Shown here piece after piece: positions 10,867 through 21,236 of a stretch of DNA of 64,000 bases. Numbering within the stretch: position 1 is the stretch's first letter; every line of letters starts with the position of its first letter. A program made the translations under genes and the position numbers. The stretch comes from Theocolax elegans. Its lineage: Eukaryota; Arthropoda; Insecta; Hymenoptera; Cerocephalidae. The notes under the pieces were generated by a model. The model saw only the letters and a list, made by a program, of their open reading frames with translations. It was not told where the DNA came from and made no database searches. The stretch lies in the NCBI GenBank assembly GCA_026168455.1, contig CM047426.1, positions 64,653,238 through 64,717,237 of the forward strand, read 5' to 3'.

Positions 10867-11436
10867 GATCGCTAACTTTCCGAGTCCCCCTCCCCCCATC
10901 AATCTAGGATCGACGAAAGTGAGGTCGACTACGGACGACTTGCCGGCTTTGGTGAAAGTCGGAGTTGTCCCTGTGTTAGCGATCTCCAGCCCCAGTAGAG
11001 CGAACGCCTCGAGAAGTGCGCGACCACGCGCGTTGGTCTTGGCGCTGCCCCAGTCCGTCGCCCAAGCATTAAAGTCCCCACCGATTGCGACCGGTAGCCG
11101 TGAGGACCGAGCACTGGTGACGACTGCATCCAGAGATCTCGCAAAGTCCTCGGTGGAATCGCTGGGCGGGAAGTAGCAGCTGCACATGCGTACCCCCGCC
11201 GCCTCCACCCAGGTGAAGCTGGGAAGGGGGGCGACCATCTTTCTGGAGATGTGTATATTTCCACATACCCAGATGGCCGCCTTGCCCGTGGCATCCCTTA
11301 CCCAGTTCGACTTCTCGAGATTCCGGAACTCCTCGCTGATGATCGCTACGTCCGCTCTCTCCTCTCTGACCAGCTGGGACAGCAGGTCCTGGGCCACAGC
11401 GCAGTGGTTGTGGTTTATTTGGAGCACCTTAATCAT
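10867..11436 (-). pseudogene. LINE-A ORF2 endonuclease domain
   Basis: The ATG at 11436 overlaps the ORF1 stop in the string ATGATTAA, an arrangement typical of coupled ORF1/ORF2 translation in R1-clade LINEs. The protein shows the apurinic-endonuclease-like fold in order: LQINHNHCAVAQDLL, IISEEFR, YFPPSD, GGDFNAWATDWG and VDLTFVDPR. A small shift in the G run near 10885-10895 throws the last residues out of frame. In the right frame the sequence reaches the target-site duplication at the conserved YTG(SDH) motif, whose continuation lies at 5608. It nicked DNA to prime reverse transcription. Confidence 0.87.
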
Positions 11437-12845
11437 TTTTTATGTGTGCTCCTTCCTCATGCGAGGTCTTTGCTTTGGCCTCGCAGTCCACTGCTTTGTG
11501 GCTCTCTTGGCCGCACCGATAGCATTGCGCTGACCGGTCGACTGCGCTCTTGCACTCCCTCGCGATGTGTCCCGATTCGTGGCATCGGTAGCAGCGCGAG
11601 GATACCTCTCGCAGTCGAACTCTGCAATTGACCCATCCGATCCGGAGCTTCCCGTCTTGCAGCAGTTTTTTGGCAGCTACTGCCGGAAGCTGGATGGTCG
11701 CAGCTAGGGTGCCACTGTAGGACCCCCTGGTTTTAATATTATCCAGGGATACCACGTTTGGCCCGATCTTTGCTGCAATCGCTGCGGCCACCTCCGTTGT
11801 TGTCGTGGACTCGTCCATGTCCCTGATGGTGATAGACACTTTGTGAGTCAGCAGCTGGACCTCTGCTGACCCACTCAGGGTGGACGAGACCACTGTCCTT
11901 AGCTCGGCCGTTTCCTAGGGTCTTTAATTCCGGTGCAGCCTTGACCTTCCGGAGAATGTCAGCGTAGGAAGAGCCCCCGCTAGATGTTTTGATCTTGATG
12001 GCATCTGGGCGTGGGGGTCTTACTCCGGCCTTAGGCTCTGCCGTGCCTTTGACCGGTTTGCTGGCAGCTTTCTGCTGTTCTTGCTGCTTCGGCTGGCTGT
12101 CCTTTATCTTCTTCTTCTTTTTGCCCTTCTTCACTACCGTGGCCCAGTCAGGGACCTTTGACTGGTTCCCACCGGTCTCAGGAACGGATAGCGAAGCATC
12201 TGCTGGCCCACCTTTGTTAGTGGGCTGCATTGACCCCTTATTCCTTTTCTCCGGGGGTTGCTGTGGTGGTGAGGGCCTTTCCCTTTCCACCGGCCTCCTT
12301 TGACGCTCTTCAGCGCGGAAGATGGGCGACGTTTGGCACGTACCATCCTTACGCGCATCCGCCATTTTAGTTTTTAGCGCTGTCGAACACACAGCACTGT
12401 TCACCCGCGCGTATTCATTGAGAGCTCTGCTGGTTGCTCTCGCCATACTCTTCAGCTCTTTGTGGATGTTGTTCTTATTAAGAACAAACTCCACCAGGGT
12501 ATCTACCTTCTCACGCAGACGGAGAAAAGCTCTGTCAGCGTCACTCGACATCCCAGTCGAGGGCAGGTCACACGTAGCATTAGATGCTACAGAGGCCGAG
12601 TGACCAACCTCCGCAGCACTTACCATTTTAACGGTGTGAGTTTGGTCCCCCCCAAAATCCTTGGGACCAGCACTGACCACCGGGGCTTGCACCCGATCGG
12701 AATCAGTGGCGGGATTTGACAGGATTGCCATGCCCGCTTGGGGTAGTGTTGTTTTCAGCTCACTATCCATACTTGGTTTAATTTCGGGGTGCCTTCCCCT
12801 ATCTGGTTTTGGTTCGCCCCGAATATTTGATTTTTTCGGTACCAT
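11429..12845 (-). pseudogene. LINE-A ORF1 (gag-like, two CCHC knuckles)
   Basis: The frame from 12845 encodes a low-complexity, lysine/proline-rich N-terminal region. A frameshift near 11900-11920 leads to a second frame (to 11429). That frame carries an RRM-like central region and two zinc knuckles (CYRCHESGHIAREC and CYRCGQESHKAVDC). This layout is typical of R1/I-type ORF1 nucleic-acid chaperones. The upstream 75 bases to 12920 would be the 5' UTR and then the (TG)n target. Confidence 0.85.
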
Positions 12846-12917
12846 CCATATTTGGAAAGCATTCCCCTATCCACCACCTGGGGAGGCGCCACGATGCGGG
12901 ACCAGCAAACCCGGCAC

Positions 12918-12920
<3 letters not shown>

Positions 12921-12951
<31 letters not shown>
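12921..12951. repeat. (TG)n microsatellite at the 5' end of LINE-A
   Basis: A pure TG dinucleotide run abuts the first base of LINE-A. It matches the (TG)n at the other end of the element (1761-1795 and 3572-3608), so LINE-A sits inside the microsatellite. Confidence 0.95.
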
Positions 12952-12953
<2 letters not shown>

Positions 12954-13815
12954 TTATATTAGCTTTTCTGTTGAAATAACCTATTTCGTATAGTCAATTT
13001 GGACTTCAGTTCAAAGGTATAAAATGTTTATACTTTTATACAGCTTATATTATCTAAATTAACAAAAAATTCAATTGAGGTTTTACGTAAATGACTCAAT
13101 AATCTACTAAAAAGTAGAGAGATATAGTTTATATATGCTTTTTTTGTGAATGTCGAGTGTGCCATGCAAAAATGAAAATTTGGAAGACTAGGGGCCCGAG
13201 ATTTTGAAAAGTTTAAGGTAGAGTTGCTTGTAAAGAAAAAGAGGCACAGCTAAGCACAAAAAAGAATAAGAATCCTTATTGCAAATCGAAAAAAGCAATA
13301 TTAGTTACAATAGCTATAAACAAAACTTATCTTTGTATAATATCAAAATTCTAAAATTTCCTAAATTTACAAAAACTGACTTCCTCAAGAGTTGCGATTT
13401 TTATTTTTCTGTATCATGAAGGCACACTATTCTAACACTTTTAGTTTAATAGGGTAGATGGTGTAGGTTGTCAAAAAAAATTTCTGTAACATTTGCTGAA
13501 GAATTATAATTTCTATAAGCTTAAAAAATAGAAGATGAGTACTACTTCCATCGTCAAATTTGCAAAAATGCAACTTTATGAAGCCTCTAACAAAAAGCTA
13601 ATGAAAACAACTTTAAAAAAATGATAAGGACCCTTCATCGAATTACTTTTTTTACCAGAAACCGTTGTTATAATGTTGATAAGTCTGCTTATTTACTACT
13701 ATATTACGCGCTTCCCCAAAATTAAAGGTTCTGTGGATTTGCTCATATATATCAGAATAAAATCAAAATCATTAAAAATGAATATTTGTAATAATGTAGA
13801 CGTCTGTGTGGTACG
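12952..13815. other. AT-rich non-coding stretch
   Basis: I see no gene, RNA or element boundary here, only AT-rich sequence with short A/T runs. Confidence 0.6.
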
Positions 13816-13821
13816 TCACAC

Positions 13822-14106
13822 CGGAATAATTCAGAAATTCCGGAAATATCCAGGAAATCCCGTAATTAGTGGAGTTATCCAGGAATACCTAAAAAATTCC
13901 CGAAATATCCAAGAAGTCCCGTATTTAGGGAGTTTTCCCGAAATACGTCAGCCGTTCCCAAAAGATCCTGGAAATTCCGGAATAATTCAGAAATTCCCGA
14001 AATATCCAGGAAATACCTAAATTAGTGCAGTTATTCCGGCATACTTCAAATATTCCCGAAATATCCAGGAAATTCCAAAATTAGTGCTGCTATCCCCGCA
14101 TACCTC
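13822..14106. repeat. Degenerate tandem repeat with ATTCCCGAAATATCCAGGAA core
   Basis: Variants of the core ATTCCCGAAATATCCAGGAA recur about four times, alternating with AATTAGTG(G/C)AGTTAT-type segments. The repeat length is roughly 60-90 bases with many substitutions. An open frame on the plus strand (13673-14020) exists only because the repeats lack stops and is not supported as a gene. Confidence 0.7.
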
Positions 14107-14431
14107 ATTATTAATAAATAAACAGTGTGTTACACAATATTTTCTAAACGCACGGTGTAAATTTATTTATTTATCTTTGATTGCTGTAGCTTAATTAATT
14201 AAATTTTTTTATTATTTCCCTGGTAATCATATTCAGATGTACACTAACGGAGCAAACAAATTTATTCTTTTTATTGTTTAAGCAAATAATTATTTCATTT
14301 TGGTGGCTTGCGTTATTTTTTTCTTCTAATCAATTATAAATTAAAAATAACTTAATTGTTTAACATTGAGCTATTCGATTGTTGAGCAAGAGCTATTAAT
14401 TAAGCAAATATTTTCCTAAGACCTAATTAAA

Positions 14432-15530
14432 ATGTCCCGTAATTACAGATTAGGCGCAAAATTAGTAGGAATAAGTGCAACTCAAGGCGCACCAATAATG
14501 AGGTGAGCCATAAGTGAATTAGCTGATGGGAGAGTTATCTTCTATGCGGGAACATCATTTTTAAATTTAGATAACGATATAGCTATTATTCGCGATATAG
14601 TAGCTCGTTATGAAATTAAACGCCATTTCGGAGACTCAGCGCCTCAATAGAATCCGCAAACAGACCAATAGTAGTTTGACGAGTTTTCTGAAGAAAATAT
14701 AACCCAAGCAGAAGAACGAAGCTCAGAAGCAATAAACCCAGAGGAGTTATCTCTTATCCAATCTGAGCGAACAAATTTCTTACCTTTCATCTCTTCCCAC
14801 ACACTCCAACAAGCAAGCAGCCAAGCAAATTTTATTGAATTGGAAACAAAACAAACTCGCGGTTCCTATGCAGATCCAATTTCAATGCAAGAGATGACGC
14901 AGCCAATACAGCGATCAACACCATACAGTCAGACTCAGCGAGGCAGCAGTCCAAACGAACGACAAGCACTGCAACATAGATTAAATTCGAATCACCTACG
15001 AGCACAATCGACTGGATACAGACTGACGCCAACACCAATGACAGCAACTTAGAATATAATGGATGCATCAAATATAGAAATTTATCATACGCTGCCTGAC
15101 GTAACGACATCAAATTTAACTGTTAGAAAGAAGTTCAGAACTTAGAACGCAAGGGGCTAATGAAGATATCGCCACATACTTAACAAAAGTTTAGAGGGAT
15201 GTTTGATCATTTTAAGCCACCAATGTCCATTCACGAGCAACTCGATAGGGCATATATTAATGATTTTACCGAGCTACAACGATAAGGCAAGAGACAAGAA
15301 GCCAGACGCTACTTGGACGAAGCGTACAATCCACCTTCGCCAATCACGATTGCAGGGCTACAAAGATTTGTTTATGTAGACCCCACGCAAACGAAGCCAC
15401 AAAAAATGGCGGCGATAACGACCGAGCCAAATGAAACAACCACAGAAGCCTCAGACCCACCAGAGCCAGCAACCCCGATAGCTAGCCCAACAAACCACAA
15501 TACAAACAAACTTTCAAACAAACCAGGATA
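14432..15530 (+). pseudogene. LTR-retrotransposon gag-like remnant upstream of Gypsy pol
   Basis: From ATG 14432 a frame reads MSRNYRLGAKLVGIS, meets a TGA near 14501, continues in frame (GRVIFYAGTSFLNLDND) and stops again near 14648. Q/T-rich open pieces follow at 14840-15052 and 15313-15531; the latter is proline/threonine-rich. The position directly upstream of Gypsy polymerase pieces and the composition suggest an eroded gag. No zinc knuckle was found, so this assignment is by position only. Confidence 0.45.
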
Positions 15531-15544
15531 ATATTAAGCTAGTT

Positions 15545-16902
15545 AAGACGTTTCAACGGTTTAGTGGGTTAGTACTCTAGATTGATAAAGAGTTTAGCGA
15601 AATACCGTACACCATAAAATTATTTAATGAGGAAAGGTGTACGATGGCAGTGGCACCAGGAGCAGCAGGAAGCATTTGAAAAAATTAAATTAGCCTTAAC
15701 CCAAGCCCCAGTCTTAGCCCGTCCCGATTTTTCCCATCCCTTTACCCTCCAAACAGATGCCAGTGATTACGCCATAGCAGGTATTCTCACGCAGGAGATC
15801 AATGGCGAAGAACACCCGATCTACTACGTAAGTAGAACGCTAAGCAAAGCCGAGCGAAACTATACAGTTACAGAGAAAGAGTGTTTGGCTGTTTTCTGGT
15901 CTGTAGAAAGACGCACTCTCCAGAGCTTTCGAAGAAACAGAGGCCATAGCAGCAGCCTTAAAGGTAGACAACAATAACCCATAGTACCAAGAGAAATTAA
16001 GAGCCGTAGCTAAATTCCCTAATAAATACCCCGATCTCAAAATAGCTAATATTGTATTATACGCCCACCGTCCCAATCCTCTTGTAGATCCCTTTATGCC
16101 CGACTTGGACGCATGGAAAGTAGTTTTACCGGAAGCCGATCGCGAAAAAGCCCTATACGAAACCCATTATATGCCGCAAGCAGGTCATCTAGGTATTGAC
16201 AAAACTTACACTAGACTAGCCACTTACTATTATTGGTCAGGCATATATTTCGATACATGCAATTACGTCAAGAATTGCCAAGAGTGCCGAGTTCATAAGA
16301 GTAGCCAGCAACCACCTCCAGGACTAATGGAAGGGAGAAATATAACCGAGCCATGGACAGTTGTAGCAGCCGATATAATGGGACCCAAGCCACCATCGAG
16401 TCAAGGTTTTAAATACATCATTGTATTCAAGGATTTGTTCACTCGATACATTGAGATGAAACCTCTTAGACGAGCCGATGCAAAGAGCGTGCTACAAGTA
16501 TTTGACGAACTCATTATCAATAGATGGGGCTGTCCCAAATACCTAGTCATAGATAATGGAACCGAGTTCGCCAATAGAATGGTAACAGAAAGACTAACAC
16601 AATACGGTATAGTACAAATCACCATTCGGCCATATTTTGCGCAAGTCGAAAATTACATAGCAAAAATAATACACATATTTTCCCCGACAGTATACCTAAT
16701 AGAAGACGCGCAAAGCAAGCGGCAGATTAAAGTACACATAACAGATTTAAAGCTCCATATTCGTCCCCGAATTATCCCAGTTTCTATTCAGAATAACACT
16801 CCCATTCCCCAACCGCCAATAACTTCGAAATCCCGAACCAAGCCGATCTCCGATGTCCCTATCGCTAAAAGAGGTCGCCCCAGACCCAACACCCCAGAGT
16901 AG
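15545..16902 (+). pseudogene. Gypsy-type pol remnant: RNase H and integrase
   Basis: 15627-15977 encodes the end of a Gypsy reverse transcriptase connection and an RNase H start (KLALTQAPVLARPDF, TLQTDASDYAIAGIL, YTVTEKECLAVFWSVE). 16096-16902 encodes an integrase with the H2C2 zinc domain (HYMPQAGHLGIDK...YYYW...CQECRVHK). Catalytic D in AADIMGP and D in VIDNGTEF are present. After PYFAQ the protein jumps in frame to a C-terminal segment (SPTVYLIEDAQSKR), so the third acid (E) and the rest of the core are deleted. The RT core is missing and the region before 15627 contains stops. It is a dead element. Confidence 0.85.
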
Positions 16903-18480
16903 TCCCCAAAGAATGCAATTTAGACCGCGTAAATAACTTGATTATACGTGCAAAGCAACATGGCGAATTTCAATAGGGAAATAGTAAATTTAAGCCGAGT
17001 ACGGAGCCGCCATATAACTTATAGATGAGAAGAACAGGCCAAGCAGCCTCGGCCCTTAAATGAGGGCGAGGGCGTGAGCGCTTCGTCTAGAAGCGTATCG
17101 AAGATCTGCACGAGGTTCTGCCCAGATTAAATCTCGGAAGAACGGCCAGCCCAACCTCTCACAGGCTAGGGAAGGAAACCCGGACCAGCCAAACTCCCCG
17201 AGACCGAACACCTTGCCCAGGGACAAGGGGTTGCATGCGTAGAGGACGCCACCTGTGCGATACGCTCGCATAAACAAAGAAAGAGTAAGGTGCCTCCTCC
17301 CAAAAATATGCAGCCCCTATCCAGAGCACAAAAAGTCAAAGAGGAGCCAGCAAGCCCGAGCCAAACAACCAAACCCTCCCCACCATCCCAAGCCCTCCGC
17401 CCTCCTATTACCCCCCCCCCCCAGCCCTCTTACGTTTAGCCCATCCTTTCCACCCCAACCCAAGAGATTATGTGAGCTGTGTTATTGCTCACATACACAA
17501 TATAGATAATAAATAACGAGCCGTTTTCCATATTCGTATTTACCTGGTGATTATCGTCGTACATTCGCCCGAGCAGCTCGAGCCCGCCGTTGCACCTGTC
17601 AAGCCGTGCGCAGCTAGACTACACACTAAGAACCTGCGTCTACGTGCCGCGTACGCACATCTACCGCGGCCCTGTAAACATCGAACCTATTAGTCGACGG
17701 GATTAATACGGAACGATGTAAACTCTTACCTGGCAGGCAGCTTACATCGTCTCCGTCAACGGCATTGTTGTTGTCGTCGTCGCCGACGATGTACACACAA
17801 CGGCCGGCAGTGCGGGGCGGCCATATTACTTAAGCCGCACTCAAGTAAGGCCGCGTACGCACCGCAAGTGAGCCGTCGCGACGCATGCGCGCGCACAGGC
17901 TATGCGTCGACCACGCCGAGGAAAGTAGAGCTCTTTCGATCGCCGATAGAGACACATCGTCCGATCTTCCGTGTGCAAAGTAGAAAGCAGCGAGCGATAA
18001 TCTTCAACTATACGAATTGAGCAAGAGCACTAGAGCAACAAGGTTGGTGTATCCTATTGCGTGCTTACTTTATTTATTTAAAATTAATCCCGTGCTTCCC
18101 TATAGTGTGTGTGCGAGTTATCGTGTTCCCCTCCCCCCTCCTTCTTCGTGCAGTTCTCGATACCACGATCGTTCATCGCAGCCGTGCCGTCGGCCGAAGC
18201 TTAACTCATCTTGGACGAGTATTGCAACTTCCGGCCAGCATTTCCGCGACGCCTAGATTACCGATTTCATCTGTTTAATCGGCTGTGAGCCCGCTTCGCG
18301 CTTTTCCTAGCCCCGTCCCCCCCCCTGAGCCGATCGCAGCCGAGTTCGAGCTCGCGTAAGAGACGCGACTCGCACCTGCATTTATGTGGTAAATAAATGT
18401 AATAATTTTATACAGGTTGTTCTTTATTATCAACCCCACCTGCACCCTAATCCCCAGTGCAGCGTGACACAAGTAATTAA
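16903..18480 (+). other. Probable Gypsy 3' UTR/LTR region, not delimited
   Basis: The region is GC-richer than its neighbours. A 9-bp inverted repeat TATGTGAGC/GCTCACATA lies at 17469-17495, followed by AATAAATAA near 17507. An AATAAA-type signal lies near 18394 and a C-rich segment ends in GTGACACA at about 18473. This could be a 3' LTR, but no second LTR is in the window, so its edges cannot be fixed. Short proline-rich open frames here have no recognisable product. Confidence 0.35.
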
Positions 18481-19735
18481 GAGTTTGTCATAAGTCTTAC
18501 CTACATCATTTTAATTCATCTGTTCTAAACCAGTATCCCTGGATTAATAAAATAATAACTTTTATTACACAATTGCGTAAGCAAATAACAACATTGCAAT
18601 TAAAATTTTGTAATTGTAATATAATTCTGTTACAAATTATATAATATAATTCTCAACATTGCAAATAAAATTTTGTAATTTTAATAAAACTTTGCAGTTT
18701 ATCGCACGGCAAACTATGCAATCCTGCTGCAATTTTTGAAAGTATGCACTTGCATTCTACTCTCTATTTTATGCAATTGTGTAACTAATTGTAAGCTATC
18801 AGAGATACAATATTAACATTTAAATATTAATATTAGATATTAATATTAAAGTATCACACGATTATTTTTTATTATTTTCACATAGTTCTTTCTATGCTCC
18901 TAACTGGTGCTAATCAGCGATGGAGGTCATACGATGTCTTTGTATATCGCTCAATACACGTTTTTTTCTAAATAATTTATAAAATTTTTATAATATACAA
19001 GATTTTAAAGGAACCACCCAAATATATTGAAAACAATGAGTTCTGTGAAGAAATGATCTAGACAAAAGTTATAGGTCGCAGAGGCCAAACAACAATGACA
19101 TTGAGTTTGACCTTTAGGTTGATATTTAAGATTATATCGAAGTACGATTCAGTATTTTCATCGGGAACCCATATTTTTTATTACATATTCGTATTTTTTG
19201 TAAAAAAATACGTCACTTTTGTTTAGATCTTTTCTTTAATGCCTCTCTCTTGCTAATAATCGTGGCGCCACAGTTAGAGAACCGAATCGAGAACCACTCA
19301 ATATAACGAAGCTGTTAAAACAGAAAAGCTAATAACAACTAAATTTAATGCCACAGATATGTTGCCTGACCAGTAATCACATAACTTAGCATCACAGTTG
19401 GGTACTCTATCTAATAACCATATCAGATCACGTTATGGTATATTAGGATACCCAATAATTTAATACGATCATACAGTTAGTTTGTCTGACCATTCGGTCA
19501 TAAAATAACTCTGGACCAGAATGAGGTAGCTGAACCAACCCAACCAATGATGGCAAGTTAAAAATGTCATGTTAAAAAGGCAACGCTTTGAATACTCAGC
19601 TAATGAAAGGAAGGTATTGATTACGCAGCCAATGAAAACAAGGTGGGAATGATCAGCCGATCAAGGTAGACATTGAAGACTCAGAGAGCTATGGTTAAGA
19701 TCGTGACACAAAAATTTCTCTTGTGAGATGTTCAA
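18481..19735. other. AT-rich non-coding stretch
   Basis: I recognise nothing in this stretch: no coding bias, no clear repeat and no RNA gene. Confidence 0.55.
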
Positions 19736-19739
19736 AAAT

Positions 19740-20640
19740 ACCCTCGTTCATGTTTATGCAATGTTTAATTCTACGTTCGAGTTTTTTAATTGTGAACGAC
19801 AGAACGTGACGTGGTAAAGCTCTACAAATTTATGTGATACGTTGTATTATATCCTGTCGTGTCGTTGGTTATTATACACAAACAACATTTTTTAAGTAAC
19901 CCCATTAAAATCAATCTAGAATTGTAAGATCCGGTGAACTTGGGCACTATTCAATAATGTTACTATCATGCCTATGATCGTCCTCGGTATCGTTGGTTTA
20001 GAAATCGATAAACACTTAGTTAGCGATGATACGGTGCACCACCTTGCAGCCATAACCATCGTTTTGTACTCCAGTCTACATTTATAATAAAACTGGTAAC
20101 TCATTTTGCAGAAAATCAGGATATGCTGCAACATTCAATTTCCCATCGGAAAAAATAAGGGCTTGCAAGATAACCATTCACTATACCACACCAAACTACC
20201 AAGCCCCATTTAGGATTAATTTGCCCATGTTCATGGAATGTAACTTCATCAGAAAGCATTATATATCTAGGGATTGAGGATCTTCACGCACTATTGCTTG
20301 TGATCAATTGAAGAAGTTGAGTTTGCAGGGAAATCATCGGATAACAAATTTTGAATCAATGTGATGTGATACGGATGGAATGTGTTAAGACACAACATTC
20401 TGCTGGTTGTCGATCTTGAGATCTCAATACGTATTTGAATGTCGTGCAAAGAGACATAATGATCCAAATTAACCATTGCCAAAACTACAAGAATTCGTGT
20501 GATTCGGACTCTCACGTTATTTGGGTGGTAAAACCACCCTCGATAATTATTGCGGTAATACCTTACCGCTGCACGATATCAACCTCGACATACTACAAAA
20601 GAAGATAGAGTATCTACAATTTCATTTCTTGAATAATCCT
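19740..20640 (-). pseudogene. Decayed Tc1/mariner-superfamily (DDE) transposase
   Basis: Reading the minus strand with frame changes gives the usual order of a Tc1/mariner-like transposase. First comes a helix-turn-helix-like stretch ending in CLNTFHPYHITLIQNLLSDDF (20515-20291). Then YIMLSDEVTFHEHG (first catalytic D, about 20262) and VVWCGIVNGYL follow. LQGGAPYHR comes next, where the second catalytic D of the usual QDGAP motif is lost, then SPDLTILD and WGYLKN (about 19935-19890). Several stops and shifts make it clearly dead. Terminal inverted repeats were not found. The superfamily is fairly secure; the exact family is not. Confidence 0.65.
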
Positions 20641-21236
20641 AAATATTTGAATCATTTGAGTTGCCATCTACAAAAATGGTTAACGTAAGCTATCGTAAAT
20701 GGACTGTTCTCGTGTCAGCTCTATCACAAATTAAACTAGAGAAATCAAAACACGCCAGGAATAGAAATAAAATTTTATGTCGGCTCAAATATATATTTAA
20801 TATAAATTTCACACAATATGTGCTGACAGGTTATGTGACTAGTGATCGCATAGCCTAATACCGCAGTTTCGTGTTTTCAGTGAGTGGAATATGAGGGTAC
20901 GATGACCGCAGACGGAAGTTTGAAGCGAAGCGATCTTAAACAAGTGAAAATAGTCTCTTCCAAGTCGGTCATCACTAAATCAGCAAATTGAAGGCTTACT
21001 AGTGATCTCATTGGGCTGCCAAAAAATTGTTGGCCATAATTACCGTCCCATTTAAAAAACGTATCATACATCATATCATACTGGTGGCGCTGAAAAGAAT
21101 AGATCAGTTCCTTTCTCGTTATTATACATTTTACTTTGGAATTTGGATAATAGATTTTTCAAGGTTTGCTTGTGCTTGTGTCTTAATTTAAATTGAGATC
21201 TGACACGTGGGATCATAACCTCAAATTTTTCTCGAA
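20641..21236. other. Spacer and possible LINE-E 5' UTR
   Basis: No coding signal is seen. The last 100-150 bases before 21237 may be the 5' UTR of LINE-E, but its 5' end cannot be placed. Confidence 0.4.

Larger units (their letters stand above)
1796..12920 (-). mobile_element. LINE-A: R1-clade non-LTR retrotransposon inserted in (TG)n, interrupted by LINE-B
   Basis: One element is reconstructed from two blocks. The 5' block (12920 to 10867) holds ORF1 and the endonuclease. The 3' block (5608 down to the poly-T at 3609-3626, repeated at 1796-1813) holds the reverse transcriptase and the tail. The blocks meet exactly at the 11-bp duplication ACCCGTGTAAC, which flanks LINE-B. Both outer ends abut (TG)n runs (12921-12951 on one side, 1761-1795 and 3572-3608 on the other). 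Insertion into (AC)n microsatellites is known for R1-clade Mino/Waldo-type elements, so membership there is plausible but not proven. The element is dead: it carries frameshifts, an internal deletion and a changed catalytic residue. Confidence 0.85.

Noticed and set aside
10816..11436. Separate minus-strand retrocopy whose poly-A is the T40 tract
   Set aside because: The ACCCGTGTAAC duplication and the exact continuation of the endonuclease at 5608 favour a split LINE-A; the T tract then belongs to LINE-B.
17056..17509. Proline-rich ORFs in the Gypsy 3' region
   Set aside because: They are low-complexity, on both strands and without domain or conserved start.
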